The position numbers were made by a program, and so were the translations under genes. The notes below the pieces were generated by a model. It was not told the DNA's origin. It did no database searches and saw only the letters and a program-made list of their open reading frames with translations. Shown piece after piece: positions 34,239-43,890 of a stretch of 64,000 nt of DNA. Each line of letters begins with the position of its first letter. Within the stretch, counting starts at the first letter, position 1. Where the stretch lies: positions 124,001 through 188,000 of the forward strand of contig NZ_JAEOAH010000004.1 in NCBI RefSeq assembly GCF_016612995.1, given 5' to 3'. This DNA comes from Viridibacillus soli (GTDB lineage Bacteria; Bacillota; Bacilli; Bacillales_A; Planococcaceae).

Positions 34239-34642
34239 TTTATTTGAAGTTGATTTTGGTGTATATCTGTAATGAAATAATTACAAATAGAACCTGAAAA
34301 TCTACATATGTAAAAGAAAATGTTAGCAGATATGAATGAACGTATCATAAATATAGAAAGAATGCTTAAAGAAGTGGAATAATTTTCAACAGATTCTTAT
34401 GGACGTATGAAATTGGTATGATAAAGAAGGAAAAAACCATACTATATTTGCAGAAGTTTTCAACTAAGGAATGCTGAAATAGTAGGATTTCAAAATGTTT
34501 ATACACAGATAAAGTCTCAAAATACAGGAAATAACTTTTAAAAGAGGAATATTTTAATTTATTTTAAAAATTTTTAAATAAAGTAATTTTTGATGAAAAG
34601 GCTGCTGTATCAATGTTTGTGCGTTTATAAAACTTAGAAAAG
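34239..34642. other. Intergenic with fragments
   Basis: AT-rich, no complete gene. It contains the fragment at 34320-34382 and other short broken frames. Confidence 0.5.
34320..34382 (+). pseudogene. Tail fragment similar to the 21310 coiled-coil protein
   Basis: The frame reads LADMNERIINIERMLKEVE then stop, close to the C-terminal LNERLNVIEKMLKEVD of the protein at 21310-21549. No membrane part or ribosome binding site remains, so this is a relic of a paralogue. Confidence 0.55.
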
Positions 34643-34685
34643 CACGGTGGAATTTAGTTATTTTGATTTTTATTCGTTACAACGC

Positions 34686-34714
34686 TTGCTTATCTTAAAT
34701 ATGCATGGTATTAT
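34686..34714 (+). promoter_or_regulatory. Promoter of the cold-shock gene
   Basis: -35 TTGCTT (34686-34691), 17-base spacer, -10 TATTAT (34709-34714). The leader is then about 110 bases, long as in other cold-shock mRNAs. Confidence 0.6.
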
Positions 34715-34833
34715 GAAGTTAGTTATTTTTGTTCGGTGCAAAGGGCAGTATAAGTTTGACTTGTCGTCTGGACCATCACTTTGGACAAGGATAGTAATAC
34801 AATGTGTGGATATCACACTAGGAGGCAACAATA

Positions 34834-35034
34834 ATGGAACAAGGTACAGTGAAATGGTTTAACGCAGAAAAAGGTTTTGGATTTATCGAACGCGAAAACG
34901 GAGATGACGTATTCGTACACTTCTCAGCAATCCAAAGTGAAGGATTCAAATCTTTAGACGAAGGTCAAAAAGTTACTTTCGACGTTGAGCAAGGCGCTCG
35001 TGGCGCTCAAGCTGCTAACGTTCAAAAAGCTTAA
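34834..35034 (+). CDS. Cold-shock protein, CspA/CspB family
   Basis: 66 residues, one cold-shock domain: [18 protein letters not shown] (RNP1 KGFGFIE), DVFVHFSAI (RNP2 VFVHF) and [17 protein letters not shown]. It binds single-stranded RNA/DNA and prevents mRNA structure at low temperature. ACTAGGAGGC precedes the ATG. The C-terminus is [13 protein letters not shown], as in Bacillus CspB/C/D; which paralogue cannot be decided. Confidence 0.95.
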   Translation: MEQGTVKWFNAEKGFGFIERENGDDVFVHFSAIQSEGFKSLDEGQKVTFDVEQGARGAQAANVQKA

Positions 35035-35050
35035 TTTGAACTAGCTGTCG

Positions 35051-35085
35051 AAAAATCGACTCTTTAATTAGAGTCGGTTTTTTTA
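35051..35085 (+). terminator. Intrinsic terminator
   Basis: ATCGACTCT-ttaatt-AGAGTCGGT and a T run, after the cold-shock gene. Confidence 0.8.
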
Positions 35086-35326
35086 TTGTCTTTTTTATTA
35101 TCCATAGTATGGATTGCAATGGTGCATTTACTAGATAGCTCACAAATCGATATTACGAGCTTTAGAGCATTTCTGGTTGCTCCAGCTAGCATATGTATAA
35201 TATGTATGAGATAAGTGAAACATATGAATACCGTAAAAAATGGCAAATTCAACGAATTCTTTTGTCTGTAAAAAAGCGATTCCAATTGCAGAATGAAAAA
35301 CCTAACTAAAAAGGGGGTGAAAATCA

Positions 35327-36493
35327 GTGAGGGAATTTTACGCAGATTTACATATTCATATCGGTCGAACAAAAAGTGGTAGGCCGGTTAAAATTACAGG
35401 TAGTAAAAGATTAACATTACATCGTATTTTGGAAGCCGCTAGTGAGCGGAAGGGCATTGATTTGATTGGGATCATTGACTGTCATTCTCCGGAAGTAATC
35501 GAGGAAATTGAAGAGCTGATTCAACTTGGTGAGGTGGAAGAAATTGAGGATGGTGGCTTGCGTTTTGAGCAAACAACTTTGATTCCTGGGGCTGAAATTG
35601 AAATTTATGATGAGCATTGTCACGGACCGATTCATGTTCTCGCTTATTTTCCTACAATTAAAATTATGAAGTCTTTTTCGAAGTGGATGAGTGGCTATGT
35701 GAAGAATATTAATTTAAGCTCTCAACGTATATATTGTGATGGCATTACGCTTCAAAATAAGGTGAAATCGCTTGGTGGTTTGTTTATCCCTGCCCATGTT
35801 TTTACTCCTTTTAAAAGTCTTTATGGGAAAGGTGTTCTATCGAGCTTAAGTGAGGTGTTTGATCCGGACGGTATCGATGCAATAGAACTTGGCTTAAGCT
35901 CTGATACGTATATGGTAAGGGGCATAAGAGAATTGCAGCAGTATACCTTTTTAACAAATTCAGATGCTCATTCAGTAGGCAAAATTGCAAGGGAATACCA
36001 AAAAATGAGGCTTGATCATGCGAGTTTTAATGAATTGCAAAAAGCCCTTCAAGAACAAGATGGACGTGCTGTTATTGCTAATTATGGCTTGAATCCATTG
36101 CTAGGTAAATACCATCAAACGGTTTGTGGCGGCTGTGCAGTGCAAGTAAATGATGGTATCACGGAATGTCCTGTCTGTCATGGGCACCATATTATTAAAG
36201 GTGTTGCAACGAGAATTAAAGAGTTATCCGAAGAAGGGGAGAACTTGCGCTCGCGCCCACCGTATATTCATCAAGTTCCTCTCGATTTCATTCCAGGGCT
36301 TGGTCCGAAATCGTTAGAAAAATTGCTACTTGCAGTTGGTACAGAGATGAATATTTTACATAAGGCATCTTATAAAGAGCTAGCTGAAGTAGTGCCCGAA
36401 AAATTAGTGAATTATATTGATCAGGCTCGAAAAGGGGAATTATTAATAGAAGTTGGCGGCGGAGGGAAGTATGGCAAGGTGCAAAAAGAGTGA
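35327..36493 (+). CDS. PHP-domain protein, endonuclease Q/YqxK family
   Basis: 388 residues from GTG 35327 (AAGGGGGTG upstream). PHP metal site: YADLHIHIGR, GIDLIGIIDCHSPE, LIPGAEIEIYDEHCHGPIHV and FLTNSDAHSVG. Zinc ribbon CGGCAVQVNDGITECPVCH. The C-terminus carries an HhH-like FIPGLGPKSLEKLL. This is the plan of archaeal endonuclease Q, which cuts DNA at deaminated bases, and of B. subtilis YqxK. Exact substrate in Bacilli is not settled. Confidence 0.85.
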   Translation: MREFYADLHIHIGRTKSGRPVKITGSKRLTLHRILEAASERKGIDLIGIIDCHSPEVIEEIEELIQLGEVEEIEDGGLRFEQTTLIPGAEIEIYDEHCHGPIHVLAYFPTIKIMKSFSKWMSGYVKNINLSSQRIYCDGITLQNKVKSLGGLFIPAHVFTPFKSLYGKGVLSSLSEVFDPDGIDAIELGLSSDTYMVRGIRELQQYTFLTNSDAHSVGKIAREYQKMRLDHASFNELQKALQEQDGRAVIANYGLNPLLGKYHQTVCGGCAVQVNDGITECPVCHGHHIIKGVATRIKELSEEGENLRSRPPYIHQVPLDFIPGLGPKSLEKLLLAVGTEMNILHKASYKELAEVVPEKLVNYIDQARKGELLIEVGGGGKYGKVQKE

Positions 36494-36517
36494 TCGTAAC
36501 TATATTTTTACAGAGTA

Positions 36518-36563
36518 AAGCTTTCGACCAATGGATTAGCCATTTATCGAAAGCTTTTTTGTT
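36518..36563 (+). terminator. Intrinsic terminator
   Basis: AAAGCTTTCGA against TCGAAAGCTTT, followed by TTTTTT. Confidence 0.85.
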
Positions 36564-36681
36564 GTTAAGGAAATTAAAAACTTGCATTGTGGATAACAAT
36601 TCTACAAGGTATTGGCTGCATCCAGCTCTGATTACTCTCACTAAGTGGTGTCGGGTGTATACTAGCGCTCTACGCTATTGT

Positions 36682-38325
36682 TTATACATTTGTATTACTT
36701 TGTGTTACTAAATGGTTAAATTCCTCTTCAATTAAAGCAACATCTAATCGCTGAAACAGCGGTTCTACATAGTGAATAGAGACAGGTAAATCTACTAATT
36801 CATGCCATGTAATATCTGTAATTCCGAGCATGTCGCGTATTTTCTTCGTTGAAAAAGGTATGAATGGATCTAGTAGTTGTGATAAATTCGCAATAATATA
36901 GACACATGTTGTCAGTGTGTTAGCGCATGCCTCTGTATTCTCTTTTATTTGTAACCACGGCTGCTGCTCATCGAAGTATTTATTGGCAGAGCGGATGTAG
37001 TAAAAGATTTCTTCAAGTGGTGCTTTGAAATGACTTTGTTCAATCGCAAAGCCTACCTCATCATAGAGCTTTTTCGTTTGTAGTTGAATCAATGGATTGA
37101 CAATTCCTTTTGGTATTTGTTTATCAAACGATTTTTCGATGAATTTTAAAGTCCTATTGACAAAATTTCCGTAAGCCCCGAGTAATTCACTATTATGGCT
37201 ATAAATAAATTCGCGCCATGAAAAGTCTGTATCACGGTTTTCGGGCGCATTAATCGTTAAAAAATAGCGAATAGTATCGGCATCGTATTTTTCAATTATA
37301 TACGGCACCCAAACCGCCCAGTTTAGGCTTGTAGAGAGCTTTCGTTTTTCTAAAGTTAAATATTCATTTGACACAATATGCGTAGGTAGGGCAGGGTTGT
37401 TTATGCCCATTAAAATAGCTGGCCAAATGATAGTGTGGAAGGGGATATTATCTTTCCCATGAACATAATAAGAGATAGTATCTTGGTGCCAATAGTCTTG
37501 CACACTCTTCTGGTTTTGCTTGGCCCATTCTAAGCTGGCTGTGTAATAGCCCGATACCGCTTCAATCCAGACATAAATTTTCTTACCATCGAAGCCGTCA
37601 ATTGGAACATCAACGCCATTTAGTAAATCTCTAGTAACAGCGCGGTCAGGGACTCCATCTGCCAAGTATCGCTGTGATAAATCGATGGCATTTTGACGCC
37701 ATACTTTTTGTTCTTTTGCATTTTCAACGTAATGTTCTAGTGCGTTTTGCAGCTTACTTAGTGCAAAGTAAAAATGTTCAGTTTCTTTCACGATGGGCTC
37801 ATTACCACAAATTTTACATCGTCTATCGATTAAATCGAGTGGATCTAATATCGTCGAGCAGTGATCACATTGATCTCCACGTGCTTTACTACCACATACA
37901 GGGCAGAAACCTTCCACAAAACGATCAGGTAAAAATTGCTTATCATTTTCACAATACGTTTGTTCAATCGATTTTTTATACAAAAAACCGTTATCTAAAA
38001 GCGCTAAAAAGATATTCTGAACTTCCACGTGGTGATGCTCGGTGTCCGTTCGCGTATAGAGATCATAAGTAAAACCGAGTTTGTTGAAACTTGCTGTAAA
38101 TTCATCATGATAACGATCAGCAATTTCTTTTACCGTTACGCCTTCTTGATTTGCACGAATGGAAATAGGTGTTCCATTACAATCACTACCGGATACATAA
38201 AGAACTTCTTCTTTCTTTAACCGATAATATCTAGCCAAAATATCTCCCGGTAATAATGCGGCAATATGTCCTAGATGCAATGAACCATTGGCATATGGCC
38301 AAGCTCCCCCAATAACAATACTCAT
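36682..38325 (-). CDS. metG: Methionyl-tRNA synthetase, short form with duplicated zinc knuckles
   Basis: 547 residues from the ATG at 38325 with AAGGAGGAT nine bases upstream. HLGH replaces HIGH; KRKLSTS is the KMSKS loop. Two zinc knuckle pairs are present (CPVC...CDHC and CKICG), as in archaeal/eukaryotic-like MetRS, unlike the single-knuckle Bacillus housekeeping MetRS. The C-terminal OB dimerisation domain of the longer form is absent. A Met T-box leader precedes it. It is probably a second, uncharged-tRNA-inducible MetRS; whether the usual metS also exists cannot be seen here. Confidence 0.88.
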   Translation of the reverse strand: MSIVIGGAWPYANGSLHLGHIAALLPGDILARYYRLKKEEVLYVSGSDCNGTPISIRANQEGVTVKEIADRYHDEFTASFNKLGFTYDLYTRTDTEHHHVEVQNIFLALLDNGFLYKKSIEQTYCENDKQFLPDRFVEGFCPVCGSKARGDQCDHCSTILDPLDLIDRRCKICGNEPIVKETEHFYFALSKLQNALEHYVENAKEQKVWRQNAIDLSQRYLADGVPDRAVTRDLLNGVDVPIDGFDGKKIYVWIEAVSGYYTASLEWAKQNQKSVQDYWHQDTISYYVHGKDNIPFHTIIWPAILMGINNPALPTHIVSNEYLTLEKRKLSTSLNWAVWVPYIIEKYDADTIRYFLTINAPENRDTDFSWREFIYSHNSELLGAYGNFVNRTLKFIEKSFDKQIPKGIVNPLIQLQTKKLYDEVGFAIEQSHFKAPLEEIFYYIRSANKYFDEQQPWLQIKENTEACANTLTTCVYIIANLSQLLDPFIPFSTKKIRDMLGITDITWHELVDLPVSIHYVEPLFQRLDVALIEEEFNHLVTQSNTNV

Positions 38326-38344
38326 GAATAAATCCTCCTTAAAA

Positions 38345-38610
38345 TACAAAAAAACCTCGCCCTAATCAAAATAATTGATCAGGACGAGGATATATACCCG
38401 TGTTACCACCTTCATTTACAAATAGCTCTCACTATTTGCCTTCATCAGTACGCCATGTAAGGGATACTGCAGCTGTTGTAACGAGTGCCGTTCTCGTCGT
38501 AGCCTACTAAACAAGTTGTTCGGTACGAAGCTCAGAGGTCATTTTCAAATAGTTAAGTTCGCTTCATTTCCACCGACAGAAGCTCTCTAGACAACTTAAT
38601 TTATTTTACT
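38345..38610 (-). promoter_or_regulatory. T-box riboswitch (Met) upstream of metG
   Basis: On the minus strand: Stem I region with an ATG specifier candidate at 38540-38542 followed by ACC; the T-box core AAGGTGGTAACACGGG (38397-38412); and a terminator CCTCGTCCTGATC/GATTAGGGCGAGG with a T run (38347-38388). Uncharged tRNA-Met would stabilise the antiterminator and switch on metG. Confidence 0.9.
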
Positions 38611-38836
38611 TTTCCTCATCAACGCTAATTTCTTATGCTGAAAATTAGTATAAAACAGTACTAATGGAAAATCAAGTATAAAATAATTACTTGTAGTGTA
38701 AAAACACTCTTCATCAATATGATATAATTATCTAATTTACGGAAACTAAGTAATATTATGCAATTCCTAATTTGATGTTTAAAAGAGATATTCACAATTT
38801 ATATGCGATGAAATTAGGGATTGTTATACAAGCTAG

Positions 38837-40432
38837 CTACTTTTCGTTATACCAAATTTGTGCAAAGGGAATGAGCGAATAGTCGAGTGTATATAGATTT
38901 TGCAACGCGTGACTATATGGCAATTGTTCAATATGTGTGAATAAAGGTAAAGCATATACTTCATGTTGTAAAAATTGAGAGAGGGTATCGAAATCATTTT
39001 GCCATTTAGGAGAATCGTTTACCATCATCGACTGTTCAATCATTTGAAATAGGCCGTTATGTTGGTGGAAATGGGAAAAAAACGAATATTCATCCAGTAA
39101 ATCACGTAGCTGATGAAATGGCGACTGCTCAAACGATACATTTGTGTAAATAATTGCATCATATGCTTCAATCGAATCCATTTCAATATAATCATTTAAT
39201 GTTAATTGAGTTAGCTTATAAGGAATGGCTAAATGTTCAAAGACTTCTTTTAGTCGAGCGTTTAGGACAACTTTATTTTTTGAGATGCCAATATTCAAAT
39301 GAAAAGGTTCCTCATGAAGCGGTGCAATCGCATTTGGTAGTGCGTCCGCTACGCCCCGTAAATAAGAATGGTACTGTTGTTTAAATAGTTGACGATGTTG
39401 CTTAGCCGAAAAATAAGGCCGATTAGGATTAAATAATAGCATACAATCGCCATTTGGATATGATAAGACCTTTATATCAGAAGGAGGCTGATTGTCCATC
39501 GTTAATATACGTTGGATCGATGATGGCACAAGCTTCAGCTCAATATTTTCGATAAAGGCAGTATAGCCAAAATAATGGGGAAAGGCTTGTAACCGAATTT
39601 GTTCATCCGAAAAGCTGACAATTTCATACGGTCCTGAACCAGTAAGCTTTTCACCTTCCACAAAAATACTTGCTTCAAGCGTGCTTAGTAGATGTAGTAA
39701 ATAGGTTTCAGAAACGTCATGCATTAACCAAATGACGGTTTCACTCTCTACAACGATGTCGTGAATAAAACGCCAGCTGTTTCGGTTTAATAATGGAGCT
39801 ACACATGTTTTAACATGTTCAGCGGTTAATATTACTCCGTTATGTAAATAGATTAGTTTGCGTAAATAAAAGCGTGTACCACCTACTTTTGTTTCCCAGC
39901 GGTGAGCGAGACCGGGCACAGTTTCATGATGTTCAATGGATACTAATCGATCGTACACATTGTAAATAAGCTGCATAGAATAAATATCCTTCGCTTGATG
40001 TGGATGGATCGTGTGAACAGGCTTATGAATAGGGATGAGAAGGGTTTCATTGGGATTACTAGGCGAACTGAATTGTTTAAAATAGTGAATAGCAAGCTCA
40101 GACTTGAATGTTGATATTAAGAAATCATCTTCAAATAATGCATTCACCTCTTCAATCGGTAATTGCTGTATGGCTCGTTTTAAAGCGTTTAGAAGAACTT
40201 CATGAATATTTTTGTTCCAATGGATCTGCGAGGTATTGGAACGACCGTTTCCTGGTGTATAGTGGAAGTAGCCTTGTGCTTTAAATCGCTTTAAATAACG
40301 AGAGAATTGCTTTGTGCTAAGCTCCAGCTGTTCTGCTAACTGGTGGTGATTCCACGGTTGCTGTTTCTGGTATAGCTGATAAAGGTGTAATAGATAATAG
40401 AGCTGCTTATGCTGCGAAAAAAAGGTAGACAT
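38837..40432 (-). CDS. SgrR-like regulator: winged HTH fused to an oligopeptide-binding-type domain
   Basis: 531 residues. N-terminal HTH (HQLAEQLELSTKQFSRYLKR, then a wing) and a long C-terminal region with the SBP_bac_5 fold (SMQLIYNVYDRLVSIEHHET, PGLAHRWETKVGGTRFYLRK, LTAEHVK, GSGPYEIVSF). This is the SgrR plan, a one-component sensor. It is divergent from the MFS gene at 40502 (69 bases apart), as regulators usually are from their export target. No signal peptide, so it acts in the cytoplasm. Confidence 0.82.
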   Translation of the reverse strand: MSTFFSQHKQLYYLLHLYQLYQKQQPWNHHQLAEQLELSTKQFSRYLKRFKAQGYFHYTPGNGRSNTSQIHWNKNIHEVLLNALKRAIQQLPIEEVNALFEDDFLISTFKSELAIHYFKQFSSPSNPNETLLIPIHKPVHTIHPHQAKDIYSMQLIYNVYDRLVSIEHHETVPGLAHRWETKVGGTRFYLRKLIYLHNGVILTAEHVKTCVAPLLNRNSWRFIHDIVVESETVIWLMHDVSETYLLHLLSTLEASIFVEGEKLTGSGPYEIVSFSDEQIRLQAFPHYFGYTAFIENIELKLVPSSIQRILTMDNQPPSDIKVLSYPNGDCMLLFNPNRPYFSAKQHRQLFKQQYHSYLRGVADALPNAIAPLHEEPFHLNIGISKNKVVLNARLKEVFEHLAIPYKLTQLTLNDYIEMDSIEAYDAIIYTNVSFEQSPFHQLRDLLDEYSFFSHFHQHNGLFQMIEQSMMVNDSPKWQNDFDTLSQFLQHEVYALPLFTHIEQLPYSHALQNLYTLDYSLIPFAQIWYNEK

Positions 40433-40501
40433 TATATCCCCTCAACTGTCTATTTTTAGATTCATATGTCCAGTATATACTTCTAAGCAAGAGGTGACAA
40501 A

Positions 40502-41683
40502 ATGAAAAATGAATCGCTTTACTTATGGAGTATTTTTTGTAGTAATTTTGGAGAAGGCATTCGCCAAGTCACAATGATTTGGCTTGTTTATCGATTAACC
40601 GGAAGTGCCGCTTCCATTGGGCTTTTGTTAGCTCTTTATTATTTACCGAGTATGCTAATTACGCCGTTCGCATCGGTGTATGTCGACTATCATGAAGCAA
40701 AAAAACTGGTGTTGATAATAGAGGTATGTTTTGCAGCCATTTTATTCATAATGGCATTGTCCATGTATTTTCAGTGGCAATCATTTCTTCTGTATTGTGC
40801 CCTTCAGCTATGCCTGGCGTTTTGTTATAGCGTCTATAAGCCAGCTTCACAGTCATTTATAAAAGAAACTTTTTCGAATCAAGATATTCCCAATGTGCTC
40901 GGAAAATCGACATCATTAAGTGAGCTTGCTTTGATTTTAGGTATCGGTGCAGCAGGTTTGTTGTTCATTAATCTATCACTGACGCTTTGCTTTATCATAA
41001 ATGCATTGCTGTTTTGCCTTTCCTCCGTGCTGATTTTTTTTATGAAAACGATGGACGGATTGCCGAAGCAGGAGAAAGTATCTTTTCACTATTTTGAGGA
41101 AATCAAAAGCGGTTTGCAATATGTAAGGGAGACAAACGGCTTATCTTATTTGCTTTTACTCTCTGTCATCAATAGTATAAGCATTCAAATGGCAACAACC
41201 TTATTTTTACCATTAGCAGAGACATTTGATGGTGGGAGTAAGCTATATGCAGCTTTTGAAATTACCTTTGCGGTTGGTGGCATTACAGCAGGATTGGTTG
41301 TCGTTCAGTTACTAAAAAACTATAAACATAAAGTCGTTTATATGACGATGTTTGGTATGACGAGTTCCAGCTTATGCTTATCAATTAGTTCAAGTCCATT
41401 CCTTTTTTTCTTTTGTATTTTCATTTTGGGGCTTAGTACGATGGCACATTTAGCGAGCATTCAAACCCTTATTCAACTGTATACTGAGAAAAAAGTAATC
41501 GGGCGTGTGATGGGGGTTCGAACAATCTTGGCTTCATTGGTTAAAGTTGCAAGTGCATTAAGTACGGGTGTACTAATTGGGGTGTTAGGAACAGGTGGTG
41601 TATTAATTAGTTTTAGTATACTTGTTTTGGTGGTACTTAGCTTTACACTAAAGAATATTAGCCTACTTAAAGTTGAAATTTAG
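40502..41683 (+). CDS. MFS transporter (MFS_3 type), partner of SgrR-like regulator
   Basis: 393 residues, about 12 helices. The N-terminus SLYLWSIFCSNFGEGIRQVT followed by GSAASIGLLLALYYLPSMLI and the KLVLIIEVCF loop fits exporter-type MFS proteins. No substrate can be assigned. ATG with AAGAGGTGACAA upstream. Shares its short promoter region with the divergent regulator. Confidence 0.85.
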   Translation: MKNESLYLWSIFCSNFGEGIRQVTMIWLVYRLTGSAASIGLLLALYYLPSMLITPFASVYVDYHEAKKLVLIIEVCFAAILFIMALSMYFQWQSFLLYCALQLCLAFCYSVYKPASQSFIKETFSNQDIPNVLGKSTSLSELALILGIGAAGLLFINLSLTLCFIINALLFCLSSVLIFFMKTMDGLPKQEKVSFHYFEEIKSGLQYVRETNGLSYLLLLSVINSISIQMATTLFLPLAETFDGGSKLYAAFEITFAVGGITAGLVVVQLLKNYKHKVVYMTMFGMTSSSLCLSISSSPFLFFFCIFILGLSTMAHLASIQTLIQLYTEKKVIGRVMGVRTILASLVKVASALSTGVLIGVLGTGGVLISFSILVLVVLSFTLKNISLLKVEI

Positions 41684-41693
41684 GGAGCTTATT

Positions 41694-41990
41694 TAATATA
41701 AACAGTATGAAACGCTCGAATACACCCAGCCAAAAGAATGTGAAGCTGGCCCATTACGCCATATGAAGGCCGAACCTATTATCCCTCTAAATGTTATTGA
41801 GAGTGAACAAAATCCAGTTATTGACGTGAGAGGGTATATCGAACTTCAATTTAAAATTAAGAGCATTTTAATAGGTTGGGGACTTAATGAAAAAACTTCT
41901 GATTCATTAATTGAGTCTTATTCTGAAGAACGTATTCAATCGAACATAGATTAAACGCAAGGGCGGATTGACATGGGGAGCATTAAAAAG
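41694..41990 (+). pseudogene. Degraded replication-initiator-like fragment
   Basis: The frame 41695-41954 reads on from YKQYETLEYTQPKE through VRGYIELQFKIKSILIGWGL and SDSLIESYSEERIQSNID, then a stop, and beyond it a further piece QGRIDMGSIKKLLGI. The order (an 'I..yt..R...G.iKn..g.L' ending) is reminiscent of Rep_3-type plasmid initiators. No start or ribosome binding site. Tentative. Confidence 0.3.
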
Positions 41991-42198
41991 TTGTTGGGTA
42001 TTTAAAATGCGCCATTGAACAAGATTAGGCTGCAAGTAGAGGGCTAAGACGGATATTACAACAGAAAAAAGTAGTAGAGGTATCAGTATGCAACAAAAAG
42101 AAAAGTGAATCCCAAACGAGTAACAAATTTGAAGTTGATGAATCCATCTATTTCTTACACGAGAAAATCGGAAAAATACTAAAGGATGGTGAATTTTA

Positions 42199-42729
42199 TT
42201 GAAAATTCTTGAAACTGATCGACTTATCCTTCGCCTGCAAACAACCGACGATGCGGCGTTTATCCTTGAGCTTTTGAACGATCCTTCCTGGTTGCGGTTC
42301 ATAGGCGATCGCTGTGTGAGAACGCTGGATGACGCAAGGGCCTATATTTTGAATGGACCTGTTCGCATGTATGAACAATTTGGTTTCTGCCTTTATTTGG
42401 TGGAACGAAAGGAGGATCATGCCCAGATTGGAATTTGCGGTCTGATAAAAAGAGATTCCTTGAAAGATGTGGATATTGGGTTTGCCTTTCTACCAAAGTA
42501 TTGGTCAAAAGGCTACGCCTATGAAGCAGCCTCCGCAGTAATGTCATATGGAAAAGACACATTAGGACTAACTCGCGTTGTAGCAATCACTGCTCAAGAG
42601 AATCAAGCTTCAACCAGTCTACTCGAAAAATTAGGGTTTCGATTTGAGAGATTGATTCAGCTGGCCAATGACCCCGAAGAGCTTAAGCTTTTGGTATTTG
42701 ATAAAACAGAAAACCACATCAAAAAATAG
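42199..42729 (+). CDS. GNAT acetyltransferase, RimL type
   Basis: 176 residues from TTG 42199 (AAAGGATGG upstream). KILETDRLILRLQTTDDAAF start, YWSKGYAYEAASAVMSYGKD acetyl-CoA region, ITAQENQASTSLLEKLGFRF motif B. A protein or small-molecule N-acetyltransferase. The next ORF begins after its stop and may be co-transcribed. Codon use is slightly more GC-rich than the neighbours. Confidence 0.88.
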   Translation: MKILETDRLILRLQTTDDAAFILELLNDPSWLRFIGDRCVRTLDDARAYILNGPVRMYEQFGFCLYLVERKEDHAQIGICGLIKRDSLKDVDIGFAFLPKYWSKGYAYEAASAVMSYGKDTLGLTRVVAITAQENQASTSLLEKLGFRFERLIQLANDPEELKLLVFDKTENHIKK

Positions 42730-42750
42730 TGGGAATCAGCAGAAACAGAA

Positions 42751-43176
42751 GTGATTCTAGATCGATTAACCTCCTCCTTTTTTGATGCGTTTACCAATAA
42801 AAATGGAAATAAACTGAATGTACGCGCGCTCTCCGAATTATTTATTCCAGAGGCACTGATCATTAAAAATACAGATTGCGCTCCTATTATATACAGTCTC
42901 CAGCAGTTTATCGAATCCCGAGAGAAACTATTAAGAGAAGGAAACTTGATGAATTTCAAGGAAGAGGAAGTGTACGAAATTACAGAGATTTTTGGAAATA
43001 TCGCTCATCGCTTCAGCCTGTATCGAAAAATAGGTGTGTTGGCTGGCGAAGCATTTGATACAATGGGCATGAAAACGATGCAGTTCATTCGCACACCCTG
43101 TGGTTGGAAGATAAGCTCAATAGCTTGGGATGATGAAAAAATTGGCTTAGCCATTCCGGAAAGGTATCGAAAATAA
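42751..43176 (+). CDS. NTF2-like (SnoaL/DUF4440-type) protein
   Basis: 141 residues with a cone-shaped NTF2-like pattern (ALSELFIPEALIIKNTDCAP, EVYEITEIFGNIAHRFSLYR, MKTMQFIRTPCGWKISSIAW). GTG 42751 is the only start codon but lacks a clear site; the same frame is open back to the GNAT stop at 42729 (WESAETEVILDRL), so translation may be coupled or the true start is lost. Role unknown. Confidence 0.65.
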   Translation: MILDRLTSSFFDAFTNKNGNKLNVRALSELFIPEALIIKNTDCAPIIYSLQQFIESREKLLREGNLMNFKEEEVYEITEIFGNIAHRFSLYRKIGVLAGEAFDTMGMKTMQFIRTPCGWKISSIAWDDEKIGLAIPERYRK

Positions 43177-43202
43177 TAACCATGAAGAAGAAGCGGAGGA
43201 TT

Positions 43203-43323
43203 CCTGTATTCAATTTTTAAAGATTATGTCGTTGATTTGACGTGGTTAGAAATTTAAGAAGCATTACAAAAAGGCGCTGTCGTACTTGTTACCAACGGGT
43301 GTGATTGAACAACAGGAGTAGGG
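43203..43323 (+). pseudogene. Creatininase-family remnant
   Basis: DLTWLEI, a stop, then EALQKGAVVLVTNGCD and a stop, close to the conserved DLTWxEIEEALxxGAVVLxPxGxxEQHG of creatininase/amidohydrolases. Only this first motif is left. Confidence 0.6.
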
Positions 43324-43361
43324 AGAGTAGTTCGTGATTAATCATAGAAAGGAGCAGTTAT

Positions 43362-43662
43362 ATGAATTTTAATTTGAAAGAAGCCATTGAGGTTCTGGAG
43401 CGTACACCACCTACATTGGAGTGTTTTTTATCTGGTTTATCTGTTGAATGGTTGCAATGCAATGAAGGGGAAGGAACCTGAATTGCATCTTGAATTGACG
43501 GGGTCACATCCTGCATTTGGTGTAGTTAAGTTAAGAGAATTGCTTTCTACGTGGGTTGTTCATGATTTAACGCATATTGCTCAAATCGTACGGGTAATGG
43601 CGGAGAGATACAGGGCGGACGTTGGCCCTTGGAAAGAATATTTAGGTATATTGAAAAAATAA
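43362..43662 (+). pseudogene. DinB-family gene, frameshifted and internally deleted
   Basis: ATG 43362 with AAAGGAG upstream gives [20 protein letters not shown] and [17 protein letters not shown], the DinB N-terminus. The frame then shifts, and the other frame continues [20 protein letters not shown] and [20 protein letters not shown] (with His of DinB) to KEYLGILKK. About 60 residues between the parts are missing. Confidence 0.75.
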
Positions 43663-43825
43663 TGATGACATGAGAAAAAAGGTCAGATTCCACATGCAAT
43701 AGTTATTAAAGTGGGGTTAGGTCTTTTTTTATCGGGAATTGTAGCTCTTAAGTAAAGGTTGATAATTTGTGATAAAGTTCGATAATTTTAAAAAAGATTG
43801 ATAAAAAATCGCTATTGTTTTTATC

Positions 43826-43854
43826 TTGCTAATCTTTTTTTATTTGTTTATAAT
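43826..43854 (+). promoter_or_regulatory. Promoter of the TetR gene
   Basis: -35 TTGCTA (43826-43831), 17-base spacer, -10 TATAAT (43849-43854). Confidence 0.65.
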
Positions 43855-43856
43855 CA

Positions 43857-43876
43857 AAAGAGACCGATTGGTTTTT
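43857..43876. promoter_or_regulatory. TetR operator-like inverted repeat
   Basis: AAGAGACCgattGGTTTTTT directly after the -10 box. AGACC-n4-GGTyT is the LmrA/YxaF-type TetR site. Confidence 0.55.
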
Positions 43877-43890
43877 TGTAGGAGGCTATC

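Noticed and set aside
38029-38220. Plus-strand frames inside metG
   Set aside because: They run antisense to a well-supported synthetase gene and have no site or motif of their own.
42657-42959. Minus-strand ORF overlapping GNAT and NTF2-like genes
   Set aside because: Shadow of two plus-strand frames that have clear family motifs.
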